In this document: positions 6,955 through 15,671 of the stretch, piece by piece
How the letters are laid out: each line of letters opens with the position of its first letter
Position numbering within the stretch: the stretch's first letter is position 1
NCBI RefSeq assembly: GCF_014655295.1
Contig: NZ_BNBI01000020.1
Span: 62,001 to 126,000 of the forward strand
Length of the DNA stretch: 64,000 nt
DNA from: Streptomyces fumanus
GTDB lineage: Bacteria > Actinomycetota > Actinomycetes > Streptomycetales > Streptomycetaceae
Reading direction: 5' to 3'
Notes under the pieces: model-generated
The model's input: the letters and a program-made list of their open reading frames with translations, nothing else
What the model was told of the DNA's origin: nothing
Databases searched by the model: none
Made by a program: the position numbers and the translations under genes

Positions 6955-9681
6955 CTAGTGTGCCGCCGACTCCCAGTCCCGTCCCGCGCCGACCGAGACG
7001 CCGAGCGGGACGCGGAGGCTCACCGCGGCGGCCATCTCGCGGCGGACCAGTTCCTCCGCGCGGTCGCGTTCGCCGGGGGCGATCTCCAGGACGATCTCGT
7101 CGTGGACCTGGAGGAGCATCCGGGACTTGAGGTCCGCCTCGCGCAGGGCCCGGTCCACGTTGAGCATGGCGATCTTGACGATGTCCGCCGCCGTGCCCTG
7201 GATGGGGGCGTTGAGCGCCATGCGCTCGGCGGCCTCGCGGCGCTGGCGGTTGTCGCTGTTGAGGTCGGGCAGATAGCGGCGGCGGCCGAACAGGGTCGCC
7301 GTGTATCCGGTCGCCCGTGCCTCGTCGACGACCCGGCGCAGATAGTCGCGTACGCCGCCGAACCGCTCGAAGTACGCCTCCATCAGGCCGCGCGCCTCGG
7401 CCGCCTCGATGTTCAACTGCTGGGAGAGGCCGAAGGCCGACAGCCCGTACGCCAGGCCGTACGACATGGCCTTGATCTTGCGGCGCATCTCCGCGTCGAC
7501 CGCGCCGGGCTCGACGGAGAAGACTTGCGCGGCGGCGGTGGTGTGCAGGTCCTCGCCGGAGGTGAACGCCTCGATCAGGCCCGCGTCCTCCGACAAGTGG
7601 GCCATCACGCGCAGCTCGATCTGGCTGTAGTCGGCGGTCATCAGCGACTCGTAGCCCTTGCCGACCACGAAGCCCCGGCGGATGGCCCGGCCCTCGTCGG
7701 TGCGGACCGGGATGTTCTGCAGGTTGGGGTCGGTGGAGGACAGGCGGCCGGTCGCGGCGACCGTCTGGTTGAACGTGGTGTGGATACGGCCGTCCGCGGC
7801 GATCGTCTTGATCAGGCCCTCGACGGTCACGCGGAGCTTGGCCTGCTCGCGGTGCCGGAGCATGATCACCGGCAGTTCGTTCTCCGTCTGGCCGGCCAGC
7901 CAGGCCAGGGCGTCGGCGTCGGTGGTGTAGCCGGTCTTGGTCTTCTTGGTCTTGGGCAGGTTCAGCTCGCCGAAGAGGACCTCCTGGAGCTGCTTGGGCG
8001 AGCCCAGGTTGAACTCGTGCCCCGCCGCCGCGTGGGCCTCCTTCACCGCCTGCTGCACCGCCCCGGCGAACATCTGCTCCATGGCCTGGAGGTGCTCGCG
8101 GTCGGCCGCGATGCCGTGCCGCTCCATCCGGGCCAGCAGCGCGGAGGTGGGCAGCTCCATGTCGCGCAGCAGGTCCGCGGCGCCGACCTCCTGGAGCCGG
8201 GTCTCGAACGCCTCGCCCAGGTCGAGGATGGCGCGGGCCTGCACCATCAGCGCCTCGGCCTCGGCACCGTCGTCCGCGCCGAACGCCAACTGGCCGTCGG
8301 CCGCGGCGGCCGGGGCCAGCTCGCGGTGCAGGTACTCCAGGGACAGCGCGTCCAGGTCGAAGGAGCGGCGGCCCGGCTTGACCAGGTACGCGGCGAGCGC
8401 GGTGTCCATGGTGACGCCGGCCACCCGCCAGCCGTGCTCGGCGAAGACCCGCATCGCGCCCTTGGCGTTGTGGAAGACCTTGGGCCGGTCGGGGTCGGCG
8501 AGCCAGGCCACCCAGGCCGCCTCGTCGGCCTCGTCGGACTGGGACGGGTCGAACCAGGCGGCGGGCCCGCCGGCGGCGGCGAGCGCGACCTCGGCGACCG
8601 AGCCGGTGCCCAGCGCCCAGGTGTCGACGGTGGCCACGCCGAGCGGCCCGGTGCCGTGCTCGGCGAGCCAGGGGGCCAGCTCGCCGGTGCCGAGCACGGT
8701 GCCGTCCAGTTCGACGCCGTCGGCGACGACCGGGGTGGCCTCGGCCTCCTGCGCGCCGGGGTCGACGGCGTACAGGCGCTCGCGCAGCGAGGGGTTGCGG
8801 ATCTCCAGGGTGTCCAGGATCATCGCGACGCCCTTGCGGTCGTACGCGGTCCGCTCCAGGTCGGTGACGCGGCTGGGCAGCTCGACCCGGCGCTCCAGCT
8901 CGGTGAGGCGGCGGTTGAGCTTGACGGACTCCAGGTGCTCGCGGAGGTTCTGCCCGGCCTTGCCCTTGACCTCGTCGGCGCGCTCGACCAGCTCCGCGAA
9001 GGACCCGAACTGGTTGATCCACTTCGCGGCGGTCTTCTCGCCGACGCCGGGGATGCCCGGCAGGTTGTCCGACGGGTCGCCGCGCAGCGCCGCGAAGTCG
9101 GGGTACTGGGCGGGCGTCAGGCCGTACTTCTCGAAGACCTTCTCCGGGGTGAAGCGGGTCAGCTCGGAGACGCCCTTGGTCGGGTACAGCACGGTGGTGT
9201 GCTCGCTGACCAGTTGGAAGGAGTCCCGGTCGCCGGTGACGATCAGCACGTCGAAGCCCTCGGCCTCGGCCTCGGTGGCGAGGGTGGCGATCACGTCGTC
9301 CGCCTCGAAGCCCGCCACGGCGAAGCGCGGCACGCGCATGGCGTCGAGCAGCTCGCCGATCAGCTCGACCTGGCCCTTGAACTCGTCGGGGGTCTTGGAG
9401 CGGTTCGCCTTGTACTCGGTGAACTCCTCGCTGCGCCAGGTCTTGCGGGAGACGTCGAAGGCCACCGCGAAGTGCGTGGGCTCCTCGTCACGCAGCGTGT
9501 TGGCCAGCATCGAGGCGAAGCCGTAGATCGCGTTGGTCGGCTGGCCGGTCGCGGTGGTGAAGTTCTCCGCGGGCAGCGCGAAGAACGCGCGGTACGCCAG
9601 TGAGTGCCCGTCCATGAGCATCAGGCGCGGGCGGCTGCCGCCGGTGGGGGTGTCGGTCGTCTTCGATGCTGTTTCTGCCAC
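6955..9681 (-). CDS. polA: DNA polymerase I
   Basis: 908-aa DNA polymerase I for Okazaki-fragment processing and repair. The N-terminal 5'-3' exonuclease starts at LMLMDGHSLAYRAFFAL and includes GDRDSFQLV and GIPGVGEKTAAKWI. The polymerase domain has motif A DYSQIELRVMAHLS, the O-helix RRKIKAMSYGLAYG and motif C VHDEI. The middle domain lacks the proofreading acids: the E. coli DxE position reads VDTWALG and the second site reads HNAKGAM, so 3'-5' exonuclease activity is probably lost. The GTG at 9681 (VAETASK) is chosen because it gives the normal family length; upstream the frame runs into repeats. rpsA lies nearby, as in other actinobacteria. Confidence 0.97.
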   Translation of the reverse strand: MAETASKTTDTPTGGSRPRLMLMDGHSLAYRAFFALPAENFTTATGQPTNAIYGFASMLANTLRDEEPTHFAVAFDVSRKTWRSEEFTEYKANRSKTPDEFKGQVELIGELLDAMRVPRFAVAGFEADDVIATLATEAEAEGFDVLIVTGDRDSFQLVSEHTTVLYPTKGVSELTRFTPEKVFEKYGLTPAQYPDFAALRGDPSDNLPGIPGVGEKTAAKWINQFGSFAELVERADEVKGKAGQNLREHLESVKLNRRLTELERRVELPSRVTDLERTAYDRKGVAMILDTLEIRNPSLRERLYAVDPGAQEAEATPVVADGVELDGTVLGTGELAPWLAEHGTGPLGVATVDTWALGTGSVAEVALAAAGGPAAWFDPSQSDEADEAAWVAWLADPDRPKVFHNAKGAMRVFAEHGWRVAGVTMDTALAAYLVKPGRRSFDLDALSLEYLHRELAPAAAADGQLAFGADDGAEAEALMVQARAILDLGEAFETRLQEVGAADLLRDMELPTSALLARMERHGIAADREHLQAMEQMFAGAVQQAVKEAHAAAGHEFNLGSPKQLQEVLFGELNLPKTKKTKTGYTTDADALAWLAGQTENELPVIMLRHREQAKLRVTVEGLIKTIAADGRIHTTFNQTVAATGRLSSTDPNLQNIPVRTDEGRAIRRGFVVGKGYESLMTADYSQIELRVMAHLSEDAGLIEAFTSGEDLHTTAAAQVFSVEPGAVDAEMRRKIKAMSYGLAYGLSAFGLSQQLNIEAAEARGLMEAYFERFGGVRDYLRRVVDEARATGYTATLFGRRRYLPDLNSDNRQRREAAERMALNAPIQGTAADIVKIAMLNVDRALREADLKSRMLLQVHDEIVLEIAPGERDRAEELVRREMAAAVSLRVPLGVSVGAGRDWESAAH

Positions 9682-9713
9682 GTCTCCGATCCTGCCACGT
9701 GCCACTGACAGTC

Positions 9714-10090
9714 GGGTCCGCGCTCGCCGTGGCGGGGGGGGGGGCGGCGTCGTGCGGGTGCGGGTGCGTCGTGGCTGGTCGCGCAGTTCCCCGCGCCCCC
9801 CCAGGGCGCGCTCCGCGACCGCCCAGCCGGCCGGGCCGGCGGTGGCGCGGGCGGGCAGCGGGTCCGCGCTCGCCGTGACGGGGGTGCGGCGTCGTGCGAG
9901 TGCGGGTGCGTCGTGGCCGGTCGCGCAGTTCCCCGCGCCCCTCAGGGGCGTGTTCCGCGACCGGCCGGGCCGGCGGTGGCGCGGGCGGGCAGCGGGTCCG
10001 CGCTCGCCGTGGCGGAGGTGCGGCGTCGTGCGAGTGCGGGTGCGTCGTGGCCGGTCGCGCAGTTCCCCGCGCCCCTCAGGGGCGCGTTGT
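9714..10090. repeat. Three tandem copies of a 134-146-bp intergenic repeat
   Basis: Three successive units begin GGGTCCGCGCTCGCCGTG at 9714, 9860 and 9994, giving periods of 146 and 134 bp. Each carries the core GTCGCGCAGTTCCCCGCGCC, which is one half of the palindrome found complete at 57448-57497 and, in opposite orientation, in the array at 28275-28664. The first copy contains a run of G residues (about 9734-9744). The array fills most of the 467-bp gap between polA and the oxidoreductase gene. No gene is supported here. Confidence 0.8.
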
Positions 10091-10148
10091 CCGTGACGCG
10101 TGCGAGGATCGGAGACGTACCTCACACGTACGCGAAGGAGAGTGCGCG

Positions 10149-12428
10149 ATGGCCGCGAAGCCGCCCCAGAGCGATCCGGTCCAGGACGCGCCGCGGGTCA
10201 CCGAGCCGCAGCACGCGGCGGCGGGCGTCCCGGCCATCGGCCACACCCTGCGGATCGCGCGGCGGCAGATGGGCGTGAAACGGACCGCGCTGACCCTGCT
10301 GAGCGTCAACCAGAAGGACGGCTTCGACTGCCCCGGCTGCGCCTGGCCGGAGCCGGAGCACCGGCACACCGCGGAGTTCTGCGAGAACGGGGCCAAGGCG
10401 GTCGCCGAGGAGGCCACCCTGCGCCGGGTCACCCCCGAGTTCTTCGCCGCGCACCCGGTCGCCGACCTGGCCGGCCGCAGCGGCTACTGGCTCGGCCAGC
10501 AGGGCCGGCTCACCCACCCCGTGTACCTGCCGGAGGGCGGCACCCACTACGAGCCGGTCACCTGGGAGCGCGCCTTCGACATCGTCGCGGAGGAGCTCGC
10601 CGCCCTGGACTCCCCCGACCAGGCGGTCTTCTACACCTCGGGACGCACCAGCAACGAGGCGGCGTTCCTGTACCAGTTGTTCGCCCGCGAGCTGGGCACC
10701 AACAACCTGCCGGACTGCTCCAACATGTGCCACGAGTCGTCCGGCTCGGCGCTGTCGGAGACGATCGGCGTCGGCAAGGGCAGCGTCCTGCTGGAGGACC
10801 TGCACAAGGCCGACCTGATCATCGTCGCCGGGCAGAACCCGGGCACCAACCACCCGCGGATGCTCTCCGCCCTGGAGCGGGCCAAGGCCGGCGGCGCGCA
10901 GATCATCAGCGTCAATCCGCTGCCCGAGGCCGGTCTGGAGCGCTTCAAGAACCCGCAGACCCCCAAGGGGCTCACCGCGGGCACCGCCCTGACCGACCTG
11001 TTCCTGCAGATCCGCATCGGCGGCGACCAGGCCCTGTTCCGGCTGCTGAACAAGCTGATCCTGGACACGGACGGCGCGGTCGACGAGGCGTTCGTCCGCG
11101 AGCACACCCACGGCTTCGCGGAGTTCGCCGAGGCCGCCCGGGCCGCCGACTGGGAGGAGACGCTCGCCGCGACCGGCCTCACCCGCGCGGAGATCGAGCG
11201 CGCCCTGGAGATGGTCCTCGCCTCCCGGCGCACCATCGTGTGCTGGGCGATGGGCCTGACCCAGCACAAGCACTCCGTGCCCACCATCCGCGAGGTCGTC
11301 AACTTCCTGCTGCTGCGCGGCAACATCGGCCGCGAGGGCGCCGGCGTCTGCCCGGTGCGCGGCCACTCCAACGTCCAGGGCGACCGCACGATGGGCATCT
11401 TCGAGCGCCCCGCGCCCGCCTTCCTGGACGCCCTGGAGCGGGAGTTCGGCTTCGCCCCGCCGCGCGAGCACGGCTACGACGTCGTCCGGGCCATCCGCGC
11501 GCTGCGCGACGGCGAGGCCAAGGTGTTCTTCGCCATGGGCGGCAACTTCGTCTCCGCCTCCCCCGACACCGACGTCACCGAGGCCGCCATGCGGCGCGCC
11601 CGGCTCACGGTCCACGTGTCGACGAAGCTGAACCGCTCGCACGTGGTCACGGGCGCGCGGGCGCTGATCCTGCCCACCCTCGGCCGCACCGAACGCGACG
11701 TCCAGGCGAGCGGCGAGCAGTTCGTCACCGTGGAGGACTCCATGGGCATGGTGCACGCCTCGCGCGGCCGCCTGGAGCCCGCGAGCCCGCACCTGCTGTC
11801 GGAGCCGGCCATCGTCTGCCGGCTGGCCCGCCGCGTCCTGGGCGGGCGCAGCGCGACGCCCTGGGAGGAGTTCGAGCAGGACTACGCGGCCGTCCGCGAC
11901 CGCATCGCGCGCGTGATCCCCGGCTTCCAGGACTTCAACGCGCGCGTGGCCCGCCCCGGCGGCTTCGCCCTCCCGCACGCCCCGCGCGACGAGCGGCGCT
12001 TCCCGACCGCCACCGGCAAGGCCAACTTCACCGCCGCGCCGGTGGAGTACCCCGAGCTGCCCGAGGGCCGGCTGCTGCTCCAGACGCTGCGCTCGCACGA
12101 CCAGTACAACACCACCATCTACGGCCTGGACGACCGCTACCGGGGGATCAGGAACGGCCGCCGGGTGGTCCTGGTGAACCCCGAGGACGCGGCGCGGCTC
12201 GGGGTCGCCGACGGCACGTACGTCGACCTGGTCGGCGAGTGGCGGGACGGGGTGGAGCGGCGGGCGCCCGGCTTCCGGGTGGTGCACTACCCGACCGCCC
12301 GGGGATGCGCGGCGGCGTACTACCCGGAGACCAACGTCCTGGTGCCGCTGGACGCCACCGCGGACACCAGCAACACCCCGGCCAGCAAGTCCGTGGTGGT
12401 CCGTCTGGAACAATCGGCGACCGACTGA
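10149..12428 (+). CDS. FdhF/YdeP-family molybdopterin oxidoreductase
   Basis: 759-aa molybdopterin-dependent oxidoreductase of the formate-dehydrogenase-alpha-like YdeP group. The N terminus has FDCPGCAWPE and FCENG, with Cys at about residues 61, 64 and 78, which may hold an Fe-S cluster. SGRTSNEAAFLYQLFARELGTN and NMCHESSG follow, then the large Mo-bis-MGD domains and a C-terminal dinucleotide-binding domain (LRSHDQYNTTIYGLDDRYRGI). Some relatives are linked to acid resistance or to oxidation of small acids; the substrate here is unknown. The ATG at 10149 has AAGGAGAG about 6 nt upstream. No formate dehydrogenase small subunits or fdhD lie beside it, so it probably works as a single subunit. 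Confidence 0.9.
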   Translation: MAAKPPQSDPVQDAPRVTEPQHAAAGVPAIGHTLRIARRQMGVKRTALTLLSVNQKDGFDCPGCAWPEPEHRHTAEFCENGAKAVAEEATLRRVTPEFFAAHPVADLAGRSGYWLGQQGRLTHPVYLPEGGTHYEPVTWERAFDIVAEELAALDSPDQAVFYTSGRTSNEAAFLYQLFARELGTNNLPDCSNMCHESSGSALSETIGVGKGSVLLEDLHKADLIIVAGQNPGTNHPRMLSALERAKAGGAQIISVNPLPEAGLERFKNPQTPKGLTAGTALTDLFLQIRIGGDQALFRLLNKLILDTDGAVDEAFVREHTHGFAEFAEAARAADWEETLAATGLTRAEIERALEMVLASRRTIVCWAMGLTQHKHSVPTIREVVNFLLLRGNIGREGAGVCPVRGHSNVQGDRTMGIFERPAPAFLDALEREFGFAPPREHGYDVVRAIRALRDGEAKVFFAMGGNFVSASPDTDVTEAAMRRARLTVHVSTKLNRSHVVTGARALILPTLGRTERDVQASGEQFVTVEDSMGMVHASRGRLEPASPHLLSEPAIVCRLARRVLGGRSATPWEEFEQDYAAVRDRIARVIPGFQDFNARVARPGGFALPHAPRDERRFPTATGKANFTAAPVEYPELPEGRLLLQTLRSHDQYNTTIYGLDDRYRGIRNGRRVVLVNPEDAARLGVADGTYVDLVGEWRDGVERRAPGFRVVHYPTARGCAAAYYPETNVLVPLDATADTSNTPASKSVVVRLEQSATD

Positions 12429-12483
12429 GCGTTTGCTCAGTGCGTACAGTGCCGTGCCGACCAGAACGAACGGAGCCGGGCCC

Positions 12484-12972
12484 ATGGGCGAGCAGCATCA
12501 GGTGCAGTTCCCGCAGGACGTCGTCGACGAGTACGCCGCGCTCGGCGTCGACCTGCCCGCCCTGTTCTCCGCGGGACACCTCGGCACCCGGATGGGCGTC
12601 CAGATCCTGGAGGCGTCGGCGGACCGCGTGGTCGGCACCATGCCGGTGGAGGGCAACACCCAGCCGTACGGGCTGCTGCACGGCGGCGCCTCGGCCGTGC
12701 TGGCCGAGACCCTCGGATCGGTCGGCTCGATGCTGCACGGCGGCAGCTCGAAGATCGCCGTCGGGGTCGACCTGAACTGCACGCATCACCGCGGGGTCCG
12801 CTCCGGCCTGGTGACCGGGGTGGCCACGCCGGTGCACCGGGGCCGGACCACGGCGACGTACGAGATCGTGATCACCGACGAGCAGGACCGGCGGGTGTGC
12901 ACGGCCCGGCTGACCTGTCTGCTGCGGGACGCGGACCTGGCCGCGGCGGCCCAGGGCGGCACGGCCGGCTGA
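12484..12972 (+). CDS. PaaI-family hotdog thioesterase
   Basis: 162-aa hotdog-fold protein. PYGLLHGGASAVLAETLGSVGS carries the HGG..A.LAE pattern of the PaaI/YbgC acyl-CoA thioesterases, and NCTHHRGVRSGLVTG completes the core. It should hydrolyse acyl- or aryl-CoA thioesters in the cytosol; the substrate is not evident. The ATG at 12484 was chosen because the conserved region starts soon after it. The gene follows the oxidoreductase by 55 bp and may be in the same operon. Confidence 0.9.
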   Translation: MGEQHQVQFPQDVVDEYAALGVDLPALFSAGHLGTRMGVQILEASADRVVGTMPVEGNTQPYGLLHGGASAVLAETLGSVGSMLHGGSSKIAVGVDLNCTHHRGVRSGLVTGVATPVHRGRTTATYEIVITDEQDRRVCTARLTCLLRDADLAAAAQGGTAG

Positions 12973-13007
12973 CCGCGGTCCGGGGCCACGGACCGGTGCC
13001 GCGCGCA

Positions 13008-13043
13008 TTGCTCCCCGCCCCCCGACGCCCTAGCGTCGGGGCA
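13008..13043 (+). promoter_or_regulatory. Candidate leaderless promoter of the lipoprotein gene, with overlapping hairpin
   Basis: TTGCTC (13008-13013), exactly 17 nt, then TAGCGT (13031-13036) and six bases before the ATG at 13043. The transcript would start at the ATG itself, a leaderless arrangement common in Streptomyces. A 9-bp inverted repeat (CCCCGACGC at 13020-13028, complement at 13033-13041) covers the spacer and -10. It may also end transcripts from the thioesterase gene. Confidence 0.55.
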
Positions 13044-13447
13044 TGGGACGGGGAGCGGCCCCCTGGCCGGGGGCGGGGGTGCTGGTGGCCGGGCTGACGC
13101 TGGCGGTCTGCGCGGCGGCCACGGGCTGCGGCGCCCCGGCACCGGACGGCGGTCCCGCACCGACGCCCACCCCCTCCACCACGGCCGTACGGCCCGAGCG
13201 GCTCTGCGAGCGCGCCGTCGCCTACTGGGCGCGGCGGTTGCTGGACGGCGACTCCTACGGGGACTACCAGTCGATGGGGCTCTCCAACCGCCAGTACGAC
13301 ATCCTGCGCGCGGTCCTCGAAGAGGCCCGGCAGGTGAAGGCCCGTCAAGGGCCGGGGCCCGCGCGGGAGTTGATCGACCGACGAGTGCACGCCGGATGCG
13401 CCCGCGCCTACCGGGACGGCGGTCCGACCGCGGGGCCCTGGGGATGA
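13043..13447 (+). CDS. Small secreted lipoprotein, function unknown
   Basis: 134-aa protein with a lipoprotein signal peptide: a hydrophobic stretch (VLVAGLTLAVCAAATG) ending in a lipobox-like AATGC, so the mature protein should be anchored on the outer face of the membrane. A Pro/Thr linker is followed by a compact, mostly helical domain (RLCERAVAYWARRLLDGDSYGDYQSMGLSNRQYDI). No family is recognised. The gene is probably transcribed leaderless from its own promoter, and its stop overlaps the ATG of the next gene (ATGA), so the two are translationally coupled and likely act together. Confidence 0.8.
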   Translation: MGRGAAPWPGAGVLVAGLTLAVCAAATGCGAPAPDGGPAPTPTPSTTAVRPERLCERAVAYWARRLLDGDSYGDYQSMGLSNRQYDILRAVLEEARQVKARQGPGPARELIDRRVHAGCARAYRDGGPTAGPWG

Positions 13448-14037
13448 GCGGCACCGGCCCCGTCGAGGCGGGCGAGGGCACCCTCGCCCACGGCCCGCCG
13501 CCTGCGCCGCCCGGCCCCCCGGGGCGCCTCGCCCGCCGCCGCCGTACCGTCCTCGCCACCGCCGCGGCCCTCGCCGTCCTGGCCGGCGTCGGCTACCTGT
13601 ACGCCGGCCGGCCCGAGTCCCGGCCCGACACCCCGCCGCCGTACCCCTCCCAGGCGGTCGACCTCGTCTACCTGGACCCGGTGGCCACCCCCCGCACCGC
13701 CACCGCCGGCCCGGGGTTCAGCTTCGCGGTGGCGCTCAGCGTGCGCTCCGGCCCGCCCGTCACCGTGACCCGTCTCGGCCAGCCCTACGCCGGCCTCTCC
13801 GTGGCCTCGTCCCCGGCGGCACCTTTCCAGACAAAACCGCATTCCGTCCGCCGGATCACCGTCACGCTGCGGGTGACGGAATGCGATAAAGCGCCCCGGA
13901 ATCCCGGACTCCCTTTCCTCGACGTAACACTGCGTAATACGCGCGCAATACAAGTCCACAGCTTCATCCTGGGTCCGCGGTATGCGCAGCACCTCTCCGA
14001 AGCCCTTCAGGTCGCCTGCGGCAACAGAATCCGGTAA
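13444..14037 (+). CDS. Hypothetical membrane-anchored protein, partner of the preceding lipoprotein
   Basis: 197-aa protein: a Pro-rich cytosolic N terminus, RLARRRR and one membrane segment (TVLATAAALAVLAGVGYLYA, about residues 34-53), then an extracellular beta-rich domain (SFAVALSVRSGPPVTVTRLGQPYAGLSV, RRITVTLRVTECDKAPRNPGLPFLDVTLRN). The two Cys in the outer domain may form a disulfide. No family is recognised. The start overlaps the previous stop by 4 bp. The 3' third is less G+C rich than its neighbours, with codons such as AAA, AAT and ATA, which is odd for this genome and may reflect later acquisition or relaxed selection. Confidence 0.75.
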   Translation: MSGTGPVEAGEGTLAHGPPPAPPGPPGRLARRRRTVLATAAALAVLAGVGYLYAGRPESRPDTPPPYPSQAVDLVYLDPVATPRTATAGPGFSFAVALSVRSGPPVTVTRLGQPYAGLSVASSPAAPFQTKPHSVRRITVTLRVTECDKAPRNPGLPFLDVTLRNTRAIQVHSFILGPRYAQHLSEALQVACGNRIR

Positions 14038-14070
14038 TCACCAAAAAGCCCTGACACACCTGAACACTGC

Positions 14071-14108
14071 CGCCCGGTCCTGCGAGTTCTCAGCATGCGG
14101 ACCGGGCG
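14071..14108 (+). terminator. Hairpin terminator after the lipoprotein/membrane protein pair
   Basis: Perfect 10-bp inverted repeat, CGCCCGGTCC (14071-14080) and GGACCGGGCG (14099-14108), with an 18-nt partly paired loop. It lies 33 bp past the stop at 14037. The rest of 14109-14325 should hold the promoter of the transporter operon; a lone TAGAGT (14223-14228) is a possible -10, but no matching -35 was found. Confidence 0.6.
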
Positions 14109-14325
14109 AATCGGCCGGAATTCTGCCCTTCTTCCCCGCCAGTACCGCTCTGCATTACCCCGTGTCATAACAAGAGCGTCACAGCCTTTGTCAGACCCTC
14201 CTCCGCGTTCCCCGCACCCGCTTAGAGTCACGGCCAGTCACCGCGCCGTCCGATTGCCACGTCGGCCCAGCGTTCGACTCGGCCGTCTCCACGGGGACGC
14301 GGCCGCGCCAGGGAAAGGACTGATC

Positions 14326-15558
14326 GTGCGTCAACGTTCGCTCATCGCCATCACCGCCGCTCTGGCGGCGGGAGCGCTCACCCTCACCGCCTGCGGTTCG
14401 CGCGACGACGACGGCGGCTCGGACTCCGGCAGCGGCGACGGCACCACCGTCGTCATCGGCGTCGACGCCCCGCTGACCGGCGACCTGACCGCACTGGGCC
14501 TCGGCATCAAGAACTCGGCCGACCTCGCCGCCAAGACCGCCAACAAGCAGAAGTACGTCGACGGCGTCACCTTCAAGATCGAAGCCCTCGACGACCAGGG
14601 CCAGCCCTCCGTCGGCCAGCAGAACGCCGCCAAGCTCGTCGCCGACAAGTCCGTCCTCGGCGTCGTCGGCCCGCTCAACTCCAGCGTCGGCGAGTCGATG
14701 CAGAAGGTCTTCGACAGCGCCCGGCTCGTCGAGGTCTCCCCGGCCAACACCGGCCCCTCCCTCACCCAGGGCCCGGACTGGCGCACCAAGAAGGTCCGCC
14801 CGTACAAGTCCTACTTCCGCACCGCCACCACCGACGCCATCCAGGGCCCGTTCGCCGCCCAGTACGTCTACAACGACGCCAAGAAGAAGAAGGTCTTCGT
14901 CATCGACGACAAGAAGACCTACGGCGCGGGCCTGGCCGGCACCTTCACCGAGGAATTCAAGAAGCTCGGCGGCAAGGTCGTCGGCACCGAGCACATCAAC
15001 CCCGACACCAAGGACTTCTCCTCGGTCGCCACCAAGGTCAAGAACTCCGGCGCCGACGTCGTCTACTACGGCGGCGAGTACCCGCAGGCCGGCCCGCTCA
15101 GCAAGCAGATCAAGGAAGCCGGAGCGAAGATCCCGCTCGTCGGCGGCGACGGCATCAAGGACGACACCTTCATCAAGCTCGCCGGCGCCGGCAGCGACGG
15201 CGACCTCGCCACCTCCGTCGGCGCGCCCGTCGAAGAACTCGACTCCGCCAAGAAGTTCGTCGCCGACTACAAGGCCGCCGGCTACAAGGAGGACTACGCG
15301 GCCTACGGCGGCTACTCCTACGACTCCGCCTGGGCCATCATCGAGGCCGTCAAGAAGGTCGTCGACGACAACGGCGGAAAGCTCCCCGACGACGCCCGCG
15401 CCAAGGTCACCGAGGCCATGCAGAACGTCTCCTTCGACGGAGTGACCGGCAAGGTCTCCTTCGACGAGTTCGGTGACGCCACCAACAAGCAGCTCACCGT
15501 GTACGCCGTCGAGAACGGGGCCTTCAAGGCCGTCAAGTCCGGCACCTACACCGGCTGA
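14326..15558 (+). CDS. Branched-chain amino acid ABC transporter, substrate-binding lipoprotein
   Basis: 410-aa periplasmic-binding-type protein (Leu/Ile/Val-binding family, Peripla_BP_6). The signal peptide ends in a lipobox with Cys at residue 23 (LTLTACGS). The mature protein starts with VVIGVDAPLTGDLTALGLGIKNSADLA and includes GVVGPLNSSVGESMQKVFDSARLVEVSPANTGPSLT, typical of LivJ/LivK. It captures branched-chain amino acids outside the cell for the LivHMGF complex encoded downstream. The GTG at 14326 is chosen because AAAGGA lies 6 nt upstream and the signal peptide follows directly. A hairpin between this gene and the permease probably lowers expression of the later genes. Confidence 0.93.
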   Translation: MRQRSLIAITAALAAGALTLTACGSRDDDGGSDSGSGDGTTVVIGVDAPLTGDLTALGLGIKNSADLAAKTANKQKYVDGVTFKIEALDDQGQPSVGQQNAAKLVADKSVLGVVGPLNSSVGESMQKVFDSARLVEVSPANTGPSLTQGPDWRTKKVRPYKSYFRTATTDAIQGPFAAQYVYNDAKKKKVFVIDDKKTYGAGLAGTFTEEFKKLGGKVVGTEHINPDTKDFSSVATKVKNSGADVVYYGGEYPQAGPLSKQIKEAGAKIPLVGGDGIKDDTFIKLAGAGSDGDLATSVGAPVEELDSAKKFVADYKAAGYKEDYAAYGGYSYDSAWAIIEAVKKVVDDNGGKLPDDARAKVTEAMQNVSFDGVTGKVSFDEFGDATNKQLTVYAVENGAFKAVKSGTYTG

Positions 15559-15584
15559 CCCAGCCCGCACCACAGCCCACCAAA

Positions 15585-15619
15585 CCGCGCGGGGCGCTGT
15601 TCACAGGCGCCCCGCGCGG
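15585..15619 (+). terminator. Strong intra-operon hairpin between binding-protein and permease genes
   Basis: Perfect 13-bp stem (CCGCGCGGGGCGC at 15585-15597, complement at 15607-15619) with a 9-nt loop, inside the 113-bp gap. It would act as a partial terminator or an RNA-stabilising 3' end, so that the binding protein is made in excess over the membrane parts, as is common for ABC importers. Confidence 0.65.
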
Positions 15620-15671
15620 ACTCGCATCCGGCCACATCCGTCGAACGCCCGAAAGTCACGGAGGACATGCG

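Noticed and set aside
9714..10090. CRISPR array
   Set aside because: Units are 134-146 bp with no short identical repeats separated by unique spacers, and no cas genes are present.
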